Assembly (NCBI GenBank): GCA_016839515.1 | Contig: JAEOUE010000207.1 | Location: 1-61,147, forward strand | Length of the DNA stretch: 61,147 bases | DNA from: Candidatus Hodarchaeum mangrovi | GTDB lineage: Archaea > Asgardarchaeota > Heimdallarchaeia > Hodarchaeales > Hodarchaeaceae | Reading direction: 5' to 3' | Shown: in pieces, positions 37,592-47,438 of the stretch | How the letters are laid out: each line of letters starts with the position of its first letter | Numbering within the stretch: the first letter of the stretch is position 1 | Translations under genes and position numbers: made by a program | The notes under the pieces: model-generated | What the model saw: the letters and a program-made list of their open reading frames with translations, nothing else | What the model was told of the DNA's origin: nothing | Databases searched by the model: none

Positions 37592-38098
37592 AAGGTATTC
37601 TCCCAGCTATTATTACGCTTAATACAAATCAAAGTAATCTTGAAGGGTTAATGTCATTTTAAATAGAAAATTGGTCGCGAAATAAGAGAAGTGCTTAGTT
37701 AAAGCGAACCACAATTTTGCTTATGTATCTTCATACCAAATTTCTCTCAATTGAGAAATTTTGAAATACCATATTTTCAATATTTTTAAACCAAAGCATT
37801 AATTTAACCTTTAAATAGCCTTTAAACTCATTCTTGGAGATCATTTGAACTAAATATATACATGATACTAACCAGAATCGGATTGATAATATATAATGAC
37901 AGAATTTCTATAGATAGGAGTAAATTAGACTTTTTGAAGAATAGAGACTAGCTACGACACGATATAACACTTTGGTTGATATTAAAAATTCTTAAGCTAC
38001 CTTTCCATGGCTTTTATTAATTATATTGAACTGTCAAGAAGAACTAAATATTTAATCCTAAAATTCAAAGCATTCCTTTTTATATAAAGTCTCTGAGG
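37592..38098. other. Intergenic region upstream of rpoA1 with an inverted repeat
   Basis: AAATTTCTC (37738-37746) and GAGAAATTT (37753-37761) form a perfect 9-bp inverted repeat with a 6-nt loop, about 150 bp upstream of rpoA1. No gene is visible, and rpoB is not encoded here. Confidence 0.4.
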
Positions 38099-38293
38099 TT
38101 AAAAATGTGAGATCTGGTTAATTGTAAATAAGAATAAACCGATAAATAAACAATATTTTCCCAATTTACTTCCAGTTGGAGGATAAATTATTGCACCTAA
38201 TGCAATTAAAAATGCACCAAATGGAATAGAAGTTATTATCTCAACTATTGAATTAATAATTTGGATTATTATTTCATCTAATATTTCTACCAC
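38099..38293 (-). CDS. Small two-helix membrane protein
   Basis: 64 residues from GTG 38293, which overlaps the stop of the upstream gene (TTGTGGTAG). Two hydrophobic segments (about 20-34 and 43-60) are separated by YPPTGSKLGKY. Coupling to the four-TM protein suggests they function together. The frame extends upstream to 38344, but that start would overlap the neighbour by 58 bp. No family is recognised; it could be a small component of the pilus-like locus. Confidence 0.55.
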   Translation of the reverse strand: MVEILDEIIIQIINSIVEIITSIPFGAFLIALGAIIYPPTGSKLGKYCLFIGLFLFTINQISHF

Positions 38294-38796
38294 AACCAAA
38301 TAGGCATTTTTGGAAATTTGAACCCAATAGGAAGAAGAACACATAAAAGACAGATAATACTTTTCTTTAGACTTTTCTTACGTTTTAAATCTGCTTCTAT
38401 TAAAAATAATCCTAAATTCCCAATAAAAACTATTAATGATAAAGCAGCAAAGGTAAATAATAAGTAAGAGGTAATATACGAAGTAATTGGGACAATATCA
38501 GATAAATATTCGTTTTCTGACTGTTTATTATTCATTTGATATGTAAAAATATTCATTATCAGGATTAACACGATTAATGAACGAGCTATGATCCTTTTCC
38601 CATTTTCCTCATTATAATCAACTAAATATGTAATCGCTCCCAAAATTAAAGCAATATTTGAAGTCGCAAATGCTAGGATGATTAAAATCGGTAATATAAA
38701 CTCTAAACTTGAAATAATATAAGATGAGAAGTTTCCTAGTGTCTGTTCAATTGTAAAAGGGATATAGGGACTTAAACCACTCATTTTGATTTCCAT
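38287..38796 (-). CDS. Four-helix membrane protein of the pilus-like locus
   Basis: 169 residues with hydrophobic segments at about 28-58, 66-84, 102-128 and 140-157. The stretch ALILGAITYLVDYNEENGKRIIARSLIVLIL has the helix-loop-helix look of small TrbC/VirB2-like membrane subunits, but the similarity is weak. It lies next to the secretion ATPase gene in the same direction, so a structural or membrane-accessory role in the appendage is a reasonable guess. Coupled to the 64-aa protein downstream. Confidence 0.55.
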   Translation of the reverse strand: MEIKMSGLSPYIPFTIEQTLGNFSSYIISSLEFILPILIILAFATSNIALILGAITYLVDYNEENGKRIIARSLIVLILIMNIFTYQMNNKQSENEYLSDIVPITSYITSYLLFTFAALSLIVFIGNLGLFLIEADLKRKKSLKKSIICLLCVLLPIGFKFPKMPIWLW

Positions 38797-38872
38797 TTAT
38801 ACAAATTCATGCGATTTAATCTACCTGCTACTATCTAAATTTAATCACCTAAATTTTAGAAGGAGGTAATCA

Positions 38873-40228
38873 TCATATAGTGATACTTTTGAGAGTAAGT
38901 GGATCATCAAACATCTGTTTTAAAAAGTTAATAGTAAAAATGTCAGAAGAATTACACTCTTGTGCAAAAAAAGAGTTAATTACTTCATCTTCAATCACAT
39001 TTACTTGTCCTTTGTTATTTAATTCTGCAATCTTTAATACAAATCTTCTTTTTTTGTTTTTATTCCAAGTTACAGCTAGTTCAACAAAAACATGAGGGAT
39101 TGAAGTTTTAAGAAGACTTAAAGGTATATGATATATGTCATTAAGCCGAATAAACAAGAGCTGAGAATTGGAACCATGAATTGTTTGAATAGAAGGTATT
39201 CCTACTGAAAGAATATTTAAAAAGGCATTATAATGATCTTCCGTAGATAACTCGCCTAGATTGATAAAGTCTGGACTTCGGTGCAAGATTTTTTGGATTT
39301 CAAGCGATTTTGTGATCAATTGAGTAGAATAAGGATCATAACCTAATCTGAATTTAATTGTTTTTCCAATACGGGTGCTAGATGCCTCTAAAACATCTTC
39401 AATTGAGATGAGCCTATAATGAGAAGGAATAAATTCTATTAATGCGTTCTGAAGCGTTGTTTTCCCCGAGTTAGGAGGGCCTATGATTGTGATCGTAACA
39501 CGATTTTTTATAAAAAAAGCCAACAACAGGGCTTGATTCCTTGTTAAACTGTTATTTTCTATTAAATCTTTCAGCCTAAGGGATTTATTACGAAACTTTC
39601 TTATGTCAATATAATAATCTCCTATTATTAATGGTGGTATATCTACTGTTACTCGTGTATGGAAAAGAGACGAAATAAAATCTGCTTTCATGGTAGGATT
39701 GGCATGATTCAATGAAAAATCATTTTCTAATGCTATTCTATAAATAAAAGATTCAATTTCGCTTTTTTTTAACTTAATCGATGTGGAACATCTTCCATAC
39801 TTTGAATGATCAATATAGAGATTATTATCACTTGAATCTAAATAAATTTCATCTATTTGATTGTCTAAAAGTAAAGGAGCTAATTTTTCAAGTTGGAGAA
39901 CTTTAAAAAAAATTGGGATAAACAATTTGTAGGGTATCTTCATTTTATTTTTCAAAATTTCTTTATTTAGAATTTGGAATAAATTTCCTAATGAATAGAA
40001 TTCATTTTTTTCCTTTAAAAAAGAAATTAGATATTCTTTTAATATGGATTCGTACTCGATAAAGTTTTTGAGAGATTCAAACGTTTTTTGATCATAATCA
40101 ACAGAATATTCAATATTTTGATTTAAATTATCGAATAAAATATTAATTATATAATTGTAATTAGAATACGATTCAATTAATTGGTGTTGCTTCTTTTGTA
40201 GACTATTTAACAGGACAGAGTAAGTCAA
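38873..40228 (-). CDS. Type II/IV secretion ATPase (TadA/PilT/ArlI family)
   Basis: 451 residues. The motor has GPPNSGKTT as Walker A (about 250-258), the Asp box LISIEDVLE, a Walker B-like FINLGELS (about 322) in place of the usual VGEVRG/D-x-E, and the His box QTIHGSNSQ. The amino domain (LAPLLLDNQIDEIYLDSSDNNLYIDHSKYG) follows the family pattern for the N-terminal alpha/beta domain. Such ATPases power assembly of archaella, pili or Tad filaments. It is shorter than many archaeal members and pairs with the divergent platform gene at 40689. Confidence 0.88.
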   Translation of the reverse strand: MTYSVLLNSLQKKQHQLIESYSNYNYIINILFDNLNQNIEYSVDYDQKTFESLKNFIEYESILKEYLISFLKEKNEFYSLGNLFQILNKEILKNKMKIPYKLFIPIFFKVLQLEKLAPLLLDNQIDEIYLDSSDNNLYIDHSKYGRCSTSIKLKKSEIESFIYRIALENDFSLNHANPTMKADFISSLFHTRVTVDIPPLIIGDYYIDIRKFRNKSLRLKDLIENNSLTRNQALLLAFFIKNRVTITIIGPPNSGKTTLQNALIEFIPSHYRLISIEDVLEASSTRIGKTIKFRLGYDPYSTQLITKSLEIQKILHRSPDFINLGELSTEDHYNAFLNILSVGIPSIQTIHGSNSQLLFIRLNDIYHIPLSLLKTSIPHVFVELAVTWNKNKKRRFVLKIAELNNKGQVNVIEDEVINSFFAQECNSSDIFTINFLKQMFDDPLTLKSITI

Positions 40229-40256
40229 TTTCTAAACCTTTTATGAATAGTATAAT

Positions 40257-40568
40257 TTATCGTGAATTGAGTGAATCTTTTAACATTTGGTCAAAAACTA
40301 GATCTAATTTTTTGGGTAGGTGTATATTTCTATTCAAATCATTCTTTTCAGCTATTTCGAAACAATATTTCCTCCTTACAATTCCCTCCCCATCAATATA
40401 TAGGGTTAAGACATGACCATTATTTGTATGTGAGATTGCCTTAGTGATTAATGCATGATTTGATCGAGCATAATCTAATTCACCTTTACTAAGAAAAATG
40501 GTTTCTTTCTCACCACAAAGAGGGCAACTTGTTTGAATCATTGACTTTTGAGCTTGAATAGACACCAC
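40257..40568 (-). CDS. Small single-zinc-knuckle protein upstream of the secretion ATPase
   Basis: 103 residues. CPLCGE at 16-21 gives one CxxC pair, possibly half of a zinc site; the rest reads like a small alpha/beta domain (HALITKAISHTNNGHVLTLYIDGEGIVRRKYCFEIAE) with a later cysteine. HxxxH-like spacing in LITKAISHTNNGHVLTLYID recalls Asgard/archaeal proteins encoded in secretion loci, but no family is certain. It ends 28 bp before the ATPase gene and probably shares its transcript. Confidence 0.6.
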   Translation of the reverse strand: MVSIQAQKSMIQTSCPLCGEKETIFLSKGELDYARSNHALITKAISHTNNGHVLTLYIDGEGIVRRKYCFEIAEKNDLNRNIHLPKKLDLVFDQMLKDSLNSR

Positions 40569-40688
40569 AACAATAACCTATCTTCTTTATAATTTCTAGA
40601 ATAAAAACTCCTAAATTTTTAAGATAAAAACAAACTAGGGAATTTATAAAGAAGAATATAGGTCTTTAAAGATTGATGAATATTACAT

Positions 40689-42212
40689 ATGAAATATTCC
40701 AAGGTCAAAATTTTAAATAAACCTTTTCCATTCATAAAATACCGCTTTTTGGGAGACTATAACTTTTTTTATGAGATGGAATTTCATAAATATTTTCAAT
40801 CACGGTTTAAACTTCATTTAAAACATCTAAGAGTAATTCAGGCTTTATTTATCCTAACAGGTTTTGGATTAATATTTATCCAAGCTTTTGTTTCGTTGAA
40901 AAATTTTTTTCTACTAATTTGTATCGAATGTGTTTTAGTCTTCTTATTCATAAAATCATTTTATTATATCATTCACATTCAATTCCAAAATTATAAGATA
41001 AACACACAAATAACAGGATTTTTTGTTCTTAACGAGCTATCAATTATTCTAGAGACAACCAAATCCTTAAAAGATGCAACTAAATTCATAATTGCGGGAA
41101 GTTATCCTCTTTATTCTCTTATCTTTGAAGAAGCCTTAATAAAGTCACATCTAGGAAATCCGTTAAAAAAAACTTTATTAGTAGAAATAAGCAAAAAATT
41201 GTCTGGAGAGGTCAGAACATATTTTTTAAACATCATTCAGACTTGGGAAAGAAGCGAAAGAATTATAGAAATATCACGAAGTAATTTAATAAATAAGATA
41301 GAAGAGCAAATAGTAAAAGAAATGGAAGAATTAAATACATGGTCCTCTCTTTCTTCTGGTCTGACTTTTTTAAGCCCCCCGGTAGTCTTATGTTTTTTAT
41401 TGTTATCTAACACATTTTCCCTTCTTTCAGGGCTTATTTTATTTTTATTCCTGATAATTTCGTCTGTTTTCATACACCCTGATAGACATGTCTCAATTTT
41501 ATCATTAAAAAACCATCTATTATATTCAGAGGATAACTTAGGGTTTGATTTCCTAATTCTTCTTTCAGAAAATCTATCAAAAGGAAATTCTTTTTACCGA
41601 AGCTTGTATAATTCTATTAATACTTATATAGAAAGTAATGTGACACTTTCCTCAAAAAAAAGACAAGAAATCCTAAAATTAAGAGTTTATACAAAAGATA
41701 TATCTGAAAAAGGGATTGAAAAATTCCAATCTATTTTTCCTAAACGAATTGTAAAACTTATATCACTCTCAGCAAAATTTTCTCTTCTTGATAGCAAAAT
41801 TGCTGGAGAAAGATTATTTTTTCTGTGTTCAGAATTACGAAAACCTATTGATCTTATAATTCAAGGGAGAATGCGGCTTAAAGCCTCAAGCTTCCAAGAA
41901 AAGGTAATTCAATTACTTTCTCTTCTAGTTCTAGGATTTATATCTGGAGCAGCTCCTTTTTTTCTTTTTATTTCTTCATTTCTAAGTAAGCAACTTCATG
42001 AAACAGAATTAATTATTCAAAATGCTTTATATGACTTTTTATTCATTGGATATGGCCTTTTCATGAGTTTTATCCCATATAACATTCAAAATCTTGAATA
42101 TTCTAAAATCTTAACAGCTATTCCAAGTAAAGTTTTATTAATGGGATTAAAATTCATTTTATTTCTTGGGATTTTTCTATTTACTCGAATCTTCTACCTA
42201 AATCTAATTTAA
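40689..42212 (+). CDS. Archaeal pilus/Tad platform membrane protein (TadC/ArlJ-like)
   Basis: 507 residues with hydrophobic segments near 50-95 (two helices), 225-262 (two), 410-435, 448-467 and 482-505. Between them lie two helical cytoplasmic T2SSF-like domains: LSIILETTKSLKDATKFI...HLGNPLKKTLLVEISKKLSGEVRTYFLNIIQTW and FLILLSENLSKGNSFYRSLYNS...AGERLFFLCSELRKPIDLI. This duplicated arrangement is that of archaeal ArlJ/TadC platform proteins, which hold the ATPase and insert pilin subunits. It is divergent from the ATPase gene and leads the plus-strand half of the locus. Confidence 0.82.
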   Translation: MKYSKVKILNKPFPFIKYRFLGDYNFFYEMEFHKYFQSRFKLHLKHLRVIQALFILTGFGLIFIQAFVSLKNFFLLICIECVLVFLFIKSFYYIIHIQFQNYKINTQITGFFVLNELSIILETTKSLKDATKFIIAGSYPLYSLIFEEALIKSHLGNPLKKTLLVEISKKLSGEVRTYFLNIIQTWERSERIIEISRSNLINKIEEQIVKEMEELNTWSSLSSGLTFLSPPVVLCFLLLSNTFSLLSGLILFLFLIISSVFIHPDRHVSILSLKNHLLYSEDNLGFDFLILLSENLSKGNSFYRSLYNSINTYIESNVTLSSKKRQEILKLRVYTKDISEKGIEKFQSIFPKRIVKLISLSAKFSLLDSKIAGERLFFLCSELRKPIDLIIQGRMRLKASSFQEKVIQLLSLLVLGFISGAAPFFLFISSFLSKQLHETELIIQNALYDFLFIGYGLFMSFIPYNIQNLEYSKILTAIPSKVLLMGLKFILFLGIFLFTRIFYLNLI

Positions 42213-42327
42213 GGAATTTTAGTAATTAATTACATATTCAACCAATCCACTTTTGATTAATCTTTGGGAGGTTTTATTGATTATAAAACATTCATAAGGT
42301 GAAAATTATTACAATGAAGTTTTCACT

Positions 42328-45300
42328 ATGATTCAATTTTTAATCCCCAAAAAAAACTCGCGAATTTTTTCACTCTTGATAATGGTTTTGACATTCTCAA
42401 TTATTTTTACTCATCACGAACCATTGAATTTTTTAAATTCACCTGATATATCGTTGGAATTTCCTTTCGACCAACAATTTGAGAATGAAAACACCTTAAT
42501 TTCGTCTGCTCACGAAATTAATTCTCAATTATCCTCATTTGATGAAAATTCATCTATTAAATATAATATAGAGAAGATGGAAGAGAGTATAGTTGATGCA
42601 TCACAAACATTAAACTTTTTTACACCTAATGAATCTCAATTTCATTTTCAATCAAATATTAGAAATATTTCTTTTGAGATAAATTCCTATCCAAATTTAA
42701 CTGGTTCACATTGGGCAAACAGCCCTAATATTGGTGATGGTGATGTAAATATTACCAAATTTACTTCTTCTGAGGAGTCATTCTACCGTCTAAATTTTTC
42801 TGACACAGGAGAATCCATTATTTATGGTACGGTCAACGAATTATTCAATTCTATATCAATTCCATCAATTTTTAATCATTCAACAATTGTTCAATTCTCT
42901 TTTAGAATACCTTATCTATCATCGGAATTAACAAACTCATTACATAGACTAGAATTGGAATTAAATTTCATTAACCGTTCTCTTATATTTGTACTTTCAA
43001 ATTATGGTTGGAATTATGGAGCTGAAGTAGAAGAAAATATAGTAAAAGGAACAAATGCTCTTTATATAATGTGTAATCAATCAGAATCTATAGAATGGTA
43101 TCACTTTTCTATCAACATTACAAGATTAATTCAGACATATTTTAATCCTGAAGAATTCAGTTTATTCTCACATATTGAATCCTTATATTGTAATATGCTT
43201 TCTATGGTTCCAAGGTATGAATTATTATTAGATTTCAAACAAATTATTTTTAATACACAATTAGAACCATTATTTCCATTAAATTATACAATTGGGAGCT
43301 ATGAAACATTTTGTTTTGATGGAACTTTATTTTATAATACAACGATTGGAAACGTCTCCATTTCAATTGAAGAACAATCTTCATGGGAAAAAAATCTACG
43401 AACGATTTTAAATATTAAAGTTAAGAGAATTTTCATTTATAATTCTATCATAGAATTATCTAATTGGAATTCAACCCATTTAGAACTTTTAATGAAGATA
43501 GAGAATCAAATTCTTCTCAGTAATTATCAAAGTTTTTTTGTAATTATAATACCTTCTGATTGGAATAATCTAATTTTAAATGTCAACTCCTCATCATTCA
43601 AGAGAATGAGAAATTACTCTTCTTTGAATACTTATTTAACGTTAGATTTAGTGAGATTTAATATTACTGGTTTTAATCCAACCTTATTCTCTGCAATTTC
43701 CCCAAATTATCTAGAGAATATCTCTGTTCAAACCGAAATCATACACGGAGAAGTATTTAAAGTGAGGGGAGAACTTAAATATCCTTTGCAAGGAAATATT
43801 AATTTATTTCTTGAGACTAATCAATTTATTTATTATCAAAGCACATTAGTGATGATTAATTGTACATTTATCTTTCCAGAAATTATAATTTCTGATCAAT
43901 TTCCTACTGGTCTTGTAAATCTAACTTTAAATTGGACCAATACTTTTGAATATGGTTTTTTCAATCAGATAATTTTGGTTCATGATTTTCCAAATCCTGA
44001 ATCAGATTATATTTCCCTTGACTCTTCTCATGCTTTAATAATTAACCAGTTTAATCAATTTATATTAAATGTCTCTTTATTCAGAGATGAAATTCCTTTT
44101 ATATCAAATAAAACTCAAGTTTTTTTGTTAAAAGAAACTGAGAGCTATTTTTTCTTTAAAATAATCGATAATAACTATAAACTCCATATAGAACATATAA
44201 CATGGGAACCAGGTCTCTATCAACTTGATATTTATGCTATAGAAGTTTCTGGGTTTTTTACCCAGCATTCTATAAATATCACAGTAATAGAGTCAGAAAT
44301 TCTCTGGAATTTTGAATATTTAAATCCTATCTATCAAATTTCCAGTAATTTAACTTTTTTACTATATACATATTTTTTTCCAAGGGGAAGCGAATCCTAT
44401 TACCCAATTAATGACTTTAAAATTGAACTATGGATTGATGAAACTCTTTTGGGCATTTATTTTTCAGATCAATTTGGACTAATACTTGTGAATGTTTATC
44501 CTGTTATTCAAAGTAATATATCTGAATTTAATCTTTTTATAATTGGATCACTCAATGGAAAAATAGAGAAAATTGACTCCTTATCCTTTATTGTCCAAAA
44601 TACGAGCATTATTGAGGGTTTTTCTCAAGTTGTCGTTAAAGAAGTTTCAAGAACTCCCATCGAACCAAATAAATCTTTTTTTGTACATTACGAAGTTGAA
44701 TATTTAACTGATGCTTCAAATTGGTATTATTTTATAGGAACTCAAAGTAATAACGTTCTTTCATCTTTTATTATCAGAGATTCATTTGTAATAAATACAG
44801 AAATTGTCAATCAAAGCATTATTTGGAACCAACAAGCAAATCCAACTTTTAAAGATTTTTTAATAATTGAGTATCCTGGTCCTAGAATTTATACTACAAT
44901 TGAATTAGATAAACCCATTTTTAAATTTAAAATTGATATCAAATCAAATATATCCATTAGTAATTTTTCAATAAGTTTAAATCTTCAATTCCTTGAATTT
45001 CCCTTCTCAAATTTGTCACTTTTGGATTCGCTTTCTCGAGATGTTACTAGTTCATTCCCATTGGAAATTGATGGCCCCATTATCTTTATTAGATCCCTAA
45101 ATATACTTGAAGGTAAATCAATAATTCTTACTCTTTTAGGTCAATATGAAACTCCCGAAATTATAAATTTCTATCCATTTTTAGAAAATTATTCCTATAA
45201 TGAGAGTATGATAGGAGGGTGGAAATTCAATTGTTATTCAAATTTTACATATAAGATATATTATGTCATAGATGCAATTAAACGAGAGAATATAAATTCT

Positions 45301-45843
45301 ACTCATTCTAAATTCGAAAATGGAACTGTTATTATCATAACAACATTACCTCGACTTTCTTGGAATAATACAGTATATGTTTATCTTTGTCTTTATTTTT
45401 CTGATTATTTTATAATACAAAGTATAGAACAAAAAATTGTTATTAATGACCCTTATCCTCCAGAGCTTACAGTGTCTTTTGAATCTTCTGAAACAGATGT
45501 TATTATTCATAGTTTTATTTTTGAACCTGAAAGAGCTTCAGGAATCAGAAATATAATTTTTAACACTGAAAAACGATTGATTGAAAATATCTCAAAACCT
45601 GATTACTATTTACAATTCATATTTCCAAGATCAGACCTTAAAACAGAACAATATCAAATAGTTGTTTTTGATTTTGCTAATAATAATATTTCGCTAAAAT
45701 TTGATTTAACAAGGTTTTTTTTAGAAAATTTACCTGGATTTTTTGAAAATCCTGTTTTTTTCTCAATATTTTGCTCTTTAATATTTTCAACTGGAATTGT
45801 GCTATTGAGGATATACCGAAAGCATAAAACTACAATTTTATGA
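42328..45843 (+). CDS. Giant secreted surface protein with C-terminal anchor (1171 aa)
   Basis: Amino-terminal signal sequence (LLIMVLTFSIIFTHHEPL, about 16-33), more than 1,100 exterior residues rich in N, S, F, I and Y with dozens of N-x-S/T glycosylation sites, then one membrane helix (VFFSIFCSLIFSTGIVLLRIY, about 1142-1162) and a short basic tail. Beta-rich segments such as NLTLNWTNTFEYGFFNQIILVHDFPNP suggest stacked Ig-like domains. No family is recognised. Placement 115 bp after the TadC-like gene and before a small membrane protein argues for an adhesin or structural partner of the pilus. Confidence 0.7.
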   Translation: MIQFLIPKKNSRIFSLLIMVLTFSIIFTHHEPLNFLNSPDISLEFPFDQQFENENTLISSAHEINSQLSSFDENSSIKYNIEKMEESIVDASQTLNFFTPNESQFHFQSNIRNISFEINSYPNLTGSHWANSPNIGDGDVNITKFTSSEESFYRLNFSDTGESIIYGTVNELFNSISIPSIFNHSTIVQFSFRIPYLSSELTNSLHRLELELNFINRSLIFVLSNYGWNYGAEVEENIVKGTNALYIMCNQSESIEWYHFSINITRLIQTYFNPEEFSLFSHIESLYCNMLSMVPRYELLLDFKQIIFNTQLEPLFPLNYTIGSYETFCFDGTLFYNTTIGNVSISIEEQSSWEKNLRTILNIKVKRIFIYNSIIELSNWNSTHLELLMKIENQILLSNYQSFFVIIIPSDWNNLILNVNSSSFKRMRNYSSLNTYLTLDLVRFNITGFNPTLFSAISPNYLENISVQTEIIHGEVFKVRGELKYPLQGNINLFLETNQFIYYQSTLVMINCTFIFPEIIISDQFPTGLVNLTLNWTNTFEYGFFNQIILVHDFPNPESDYISLDSSHALIINQFNQFILNVSLFRDEIPFISNKTQVFLLKETESYFFFKIIDNNYKLHIEHITWEPGLYQLDIYAIEVSGFFTQHSINITVIESEILWNFEYLNPIYQISSNLTFLLYTYFFPRGSESYYPINDFKIELWIDETLLGIYFSDQFGLILVNVYPVIQSNISEFNLFIIGSLNGKIEKIDSLSFIVQNTSIIEGFSQVVVKEVSRTPIEPNKSFFVHYEVEYLTDASNWYYFIGTQSNNVLSSFIIRDSFVINTEIVNQSIIWNQQANPTFKDFLIIEYPGPRIYTTIELDKPIFKFKIDIKSNISISNFSISLNLQFLEFPFSNLSLLDSLSRDVTSSFPLEIDGPIIFIRSLNILEGKSIILTLLGQYETPEIINFYPFLENYSYNESMIGGWKFNCYSNFTYKIYYVIDAIKRENINSTHSKFENGTVIIITTLPRLSWNNTVYVYLCLYFSDYFIIQSIEQKIVINDPYPPELTVSFESSETDVIIHSFIFEPERASGIRNIIFNTEKRLIENISKPDYYLQFIFPRSDLKTEQYQIVVFDFANNNISLKFDLTRFFLENLPGFFENPVFFSIFCSLIFSTGIVLLRIYRKHKTTIL

Positions 45844-45854
45844 GATGAAATATT

Positions 45855-47252
45855 GTGAATAAGAGAATTCTATTCCCAATTCTAGTAACTAATTTTTTCT
45901 TATTATTTTTTATTATTTACACTATAAATTTTTTTGATATTGCCAGTTATTTATCATTATCTCCTTTAATAATAATTCTTTTTCGAGAAATGTTATGGAT
46001 TAAAAAAACAAATCTTAAGAAGTTTAAAATAGTGTTAACTGATCGTAATTTTGCTTTTATTCAAAATCATAGTATATGGATGTGCATATTTGAAGCACAG
46101 ATTAATGAAAATATTAAACTAGATAAATTACAACATTTAACATTTCTTAAGACCTTTTCAATAGAAATCAATAAAAACGAATCCATAATATATATTAGGA
46201 TATTTACTACCTCATTGGAAGAAATAAACCTTTTAGTGAATAAATGTTATCCCATTTTAGAAGTAATCTTTCCTGATATACAATTATTAGAGTTAAACAC
46301 CTTGATAGAAAAAATTAATGAGTATAAGATATTAACATTCAGAAATAAAAGCTTTCTTTATTCAAAAACTCATTTTATCTTTCCCTTAATTCCAGAAAAG
46401 GAAATTGAAATAAAGGAATATTCTTCAATGATATTGACTTACAATAAAGATAGTAAATCAAATAAATTACTTGGAAATATTTATTATATCAAACTATTTG
46501 ATAAAAAAACCCCTTTCTTATTTTTAAAAGAAATTTTTCTTACCTATGGAACCCCAAGTTATCTAAAGTTTATTAAGAAAGATTTTGTGAGGATAAGACT
46601 AAAATCGCCTTTAAAAGACTATTCTGAGCTACCATTTGAGAAAACAATTGATAAAATTTCTTTGTTCTTACAGAAGGAAAACATTAATTCTTTCATAAGT
46701 GAGGAGAAAATTAAATCAAGAATTCAGTGTCAGGGGACAAGTAAATTCACTAGTATCCCTCCATCTAATGATAGTTTCATGAGGGGAAAGAAATCAAAAT
46801 TATTTAATACAATCTACGATCAATTTCTAAATCTTCCAAATTTAAATCAAATATGTTTTGAATTATGTAGTATTTTCGACGATTCCTTTCTTGCAGAGGA
46901 TGAAAAACGAGTGAAATGTGACCGAAAATCAAAATTTTGCTTGAAATTGCTGAAAAATGAAAACTTCAAGCTTATCATTGAAAATATCACAAAACAAAAA
47001 AATGCAGCTGAACTCGAATATCTTTTAGGAGAATTAGCACAGCATATTTCTACTCAACAGCTGGTCTGTGTTATGGCCCATCTTTCTCAAGAATCTAGTA
47101 AAAATTTGTTACATAATGATTTGTTACCAATTCTTTACTTTCTCATAAAACTCTTTATTGAAACTCAATTGAAACTAGGAAAAGATGAAACTATTAGTTT
47201 AATTCCTTTGAAAAGAGATTTAAATAGGAATAAAATCTTGGGAGATATTTAG
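45855..47252 (+). CDS. Two-TM membrane protein with large cytoplasmic domain, pilus-like locus
   Basis: 465 residues from GTG 45855, 11 bp after the giant surface protein gene, so clearly cotranscribed. Two helices lie near 5-27 and 30-48, then a soluble alpha/beta region and a helical end containing ICFELCSIFDDSFLAEDEKRVKC and a conserved-looking LEYLLGELAQHISTQQ. The topology (short hairpin, cytoplasmic body) suits a regulator or a coupling factor between surface protein and ATPase. No recognisable domain. Confidence 0.6.
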   Translation: MNKRILFPILVTNFFLLFFIIYTINFFDIASYLSLSPLIIILFREMLWIKKTNLKKFKIVLTDRNFAFIQNHSIWMCIFEAQINENIKLDKLQHLTFLKTFSIEINKNESIIYIRIFTTSLEEINLLVNKCYPILEVIFPDIQLLELNTLIEKINEYKILTFRNKSFLYSKTHFIFPLIPEKEIEIKEYSSMILTYNKDSKSNKLLGNIYYIKLFDKKTPFLFLKEIFLTYGTPSYLKFIKKDFVRIRLKSPLKDYSELPFEKTIDKISLFLQKENINSFISEEKIKSRIQCQGTSKFTSIPPSNDSFMRGKKSKLFNTIYDQFLNLPNLNQICFELCSIFDDSFLAEDEKRVKCDRKSKFCLKLLKNENFKLIIENITKQKNAAELEYLLGELAQHISTQQLVCVMAHLSQESSKNLLHNDLLPILYFLIKLFIETQLKLGKDETISLIPLKRDLNRNKILGDI

Positions 47253-47275
47253 AATGCTAAAATGTATATATAATA

Positions 47276-47377
47276 TGGGCCCACCCGGATTTGAACCGGG
47301 GATCTTTACCTTGCCATCTAAAAAAATGGCATCTCGGTTATCAGCCGAGCGCTTTAACCAGGCTAAGCCATGGGCCC
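47276..47377 (-). tRNA. tRNA-Ile(GAT) with an intron in the variable loop
   Basis: Acceptor GGGCCCA/TGGGCCC, anticodon arm CTCGG-CTGATAA-CCGAG (GAT), T arm CCCGG-TTCAAAT-CCGGG, A73. Between the anticodon stem and the T stem are 32 bases instead of five. Removing about 27 nt (47306-47332), which fold as TGCCAT-TTTTTTAG-ATGGCA, leaves AGATC, a normal variable loop. The intron therefore lies outside the usual 37/38 position. Exact cut sites are uncertain by a few bases. Confidence 0.88.
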
Positions 47378-47438
47378 TTCTTAACTTTCAATTGAGGGCA
47401 TAATCAGTCCTTCTGTTTATATAAATAAACCTTATGGA

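Noticed and set aside
38287-38344. Upstream start for the small membrane protein
   Set aside because: It would overlap the preceding gene by 58 bp; the GTG at 38293 gives a short coupled overlap instead.
44000-45840. Giant surface protein as an S-layer protein
   Set aside because: Its anchor and glycosylation sites would allow it, but there is no S-layer domain signature and its linkage to pilus genes favours an appendage role.
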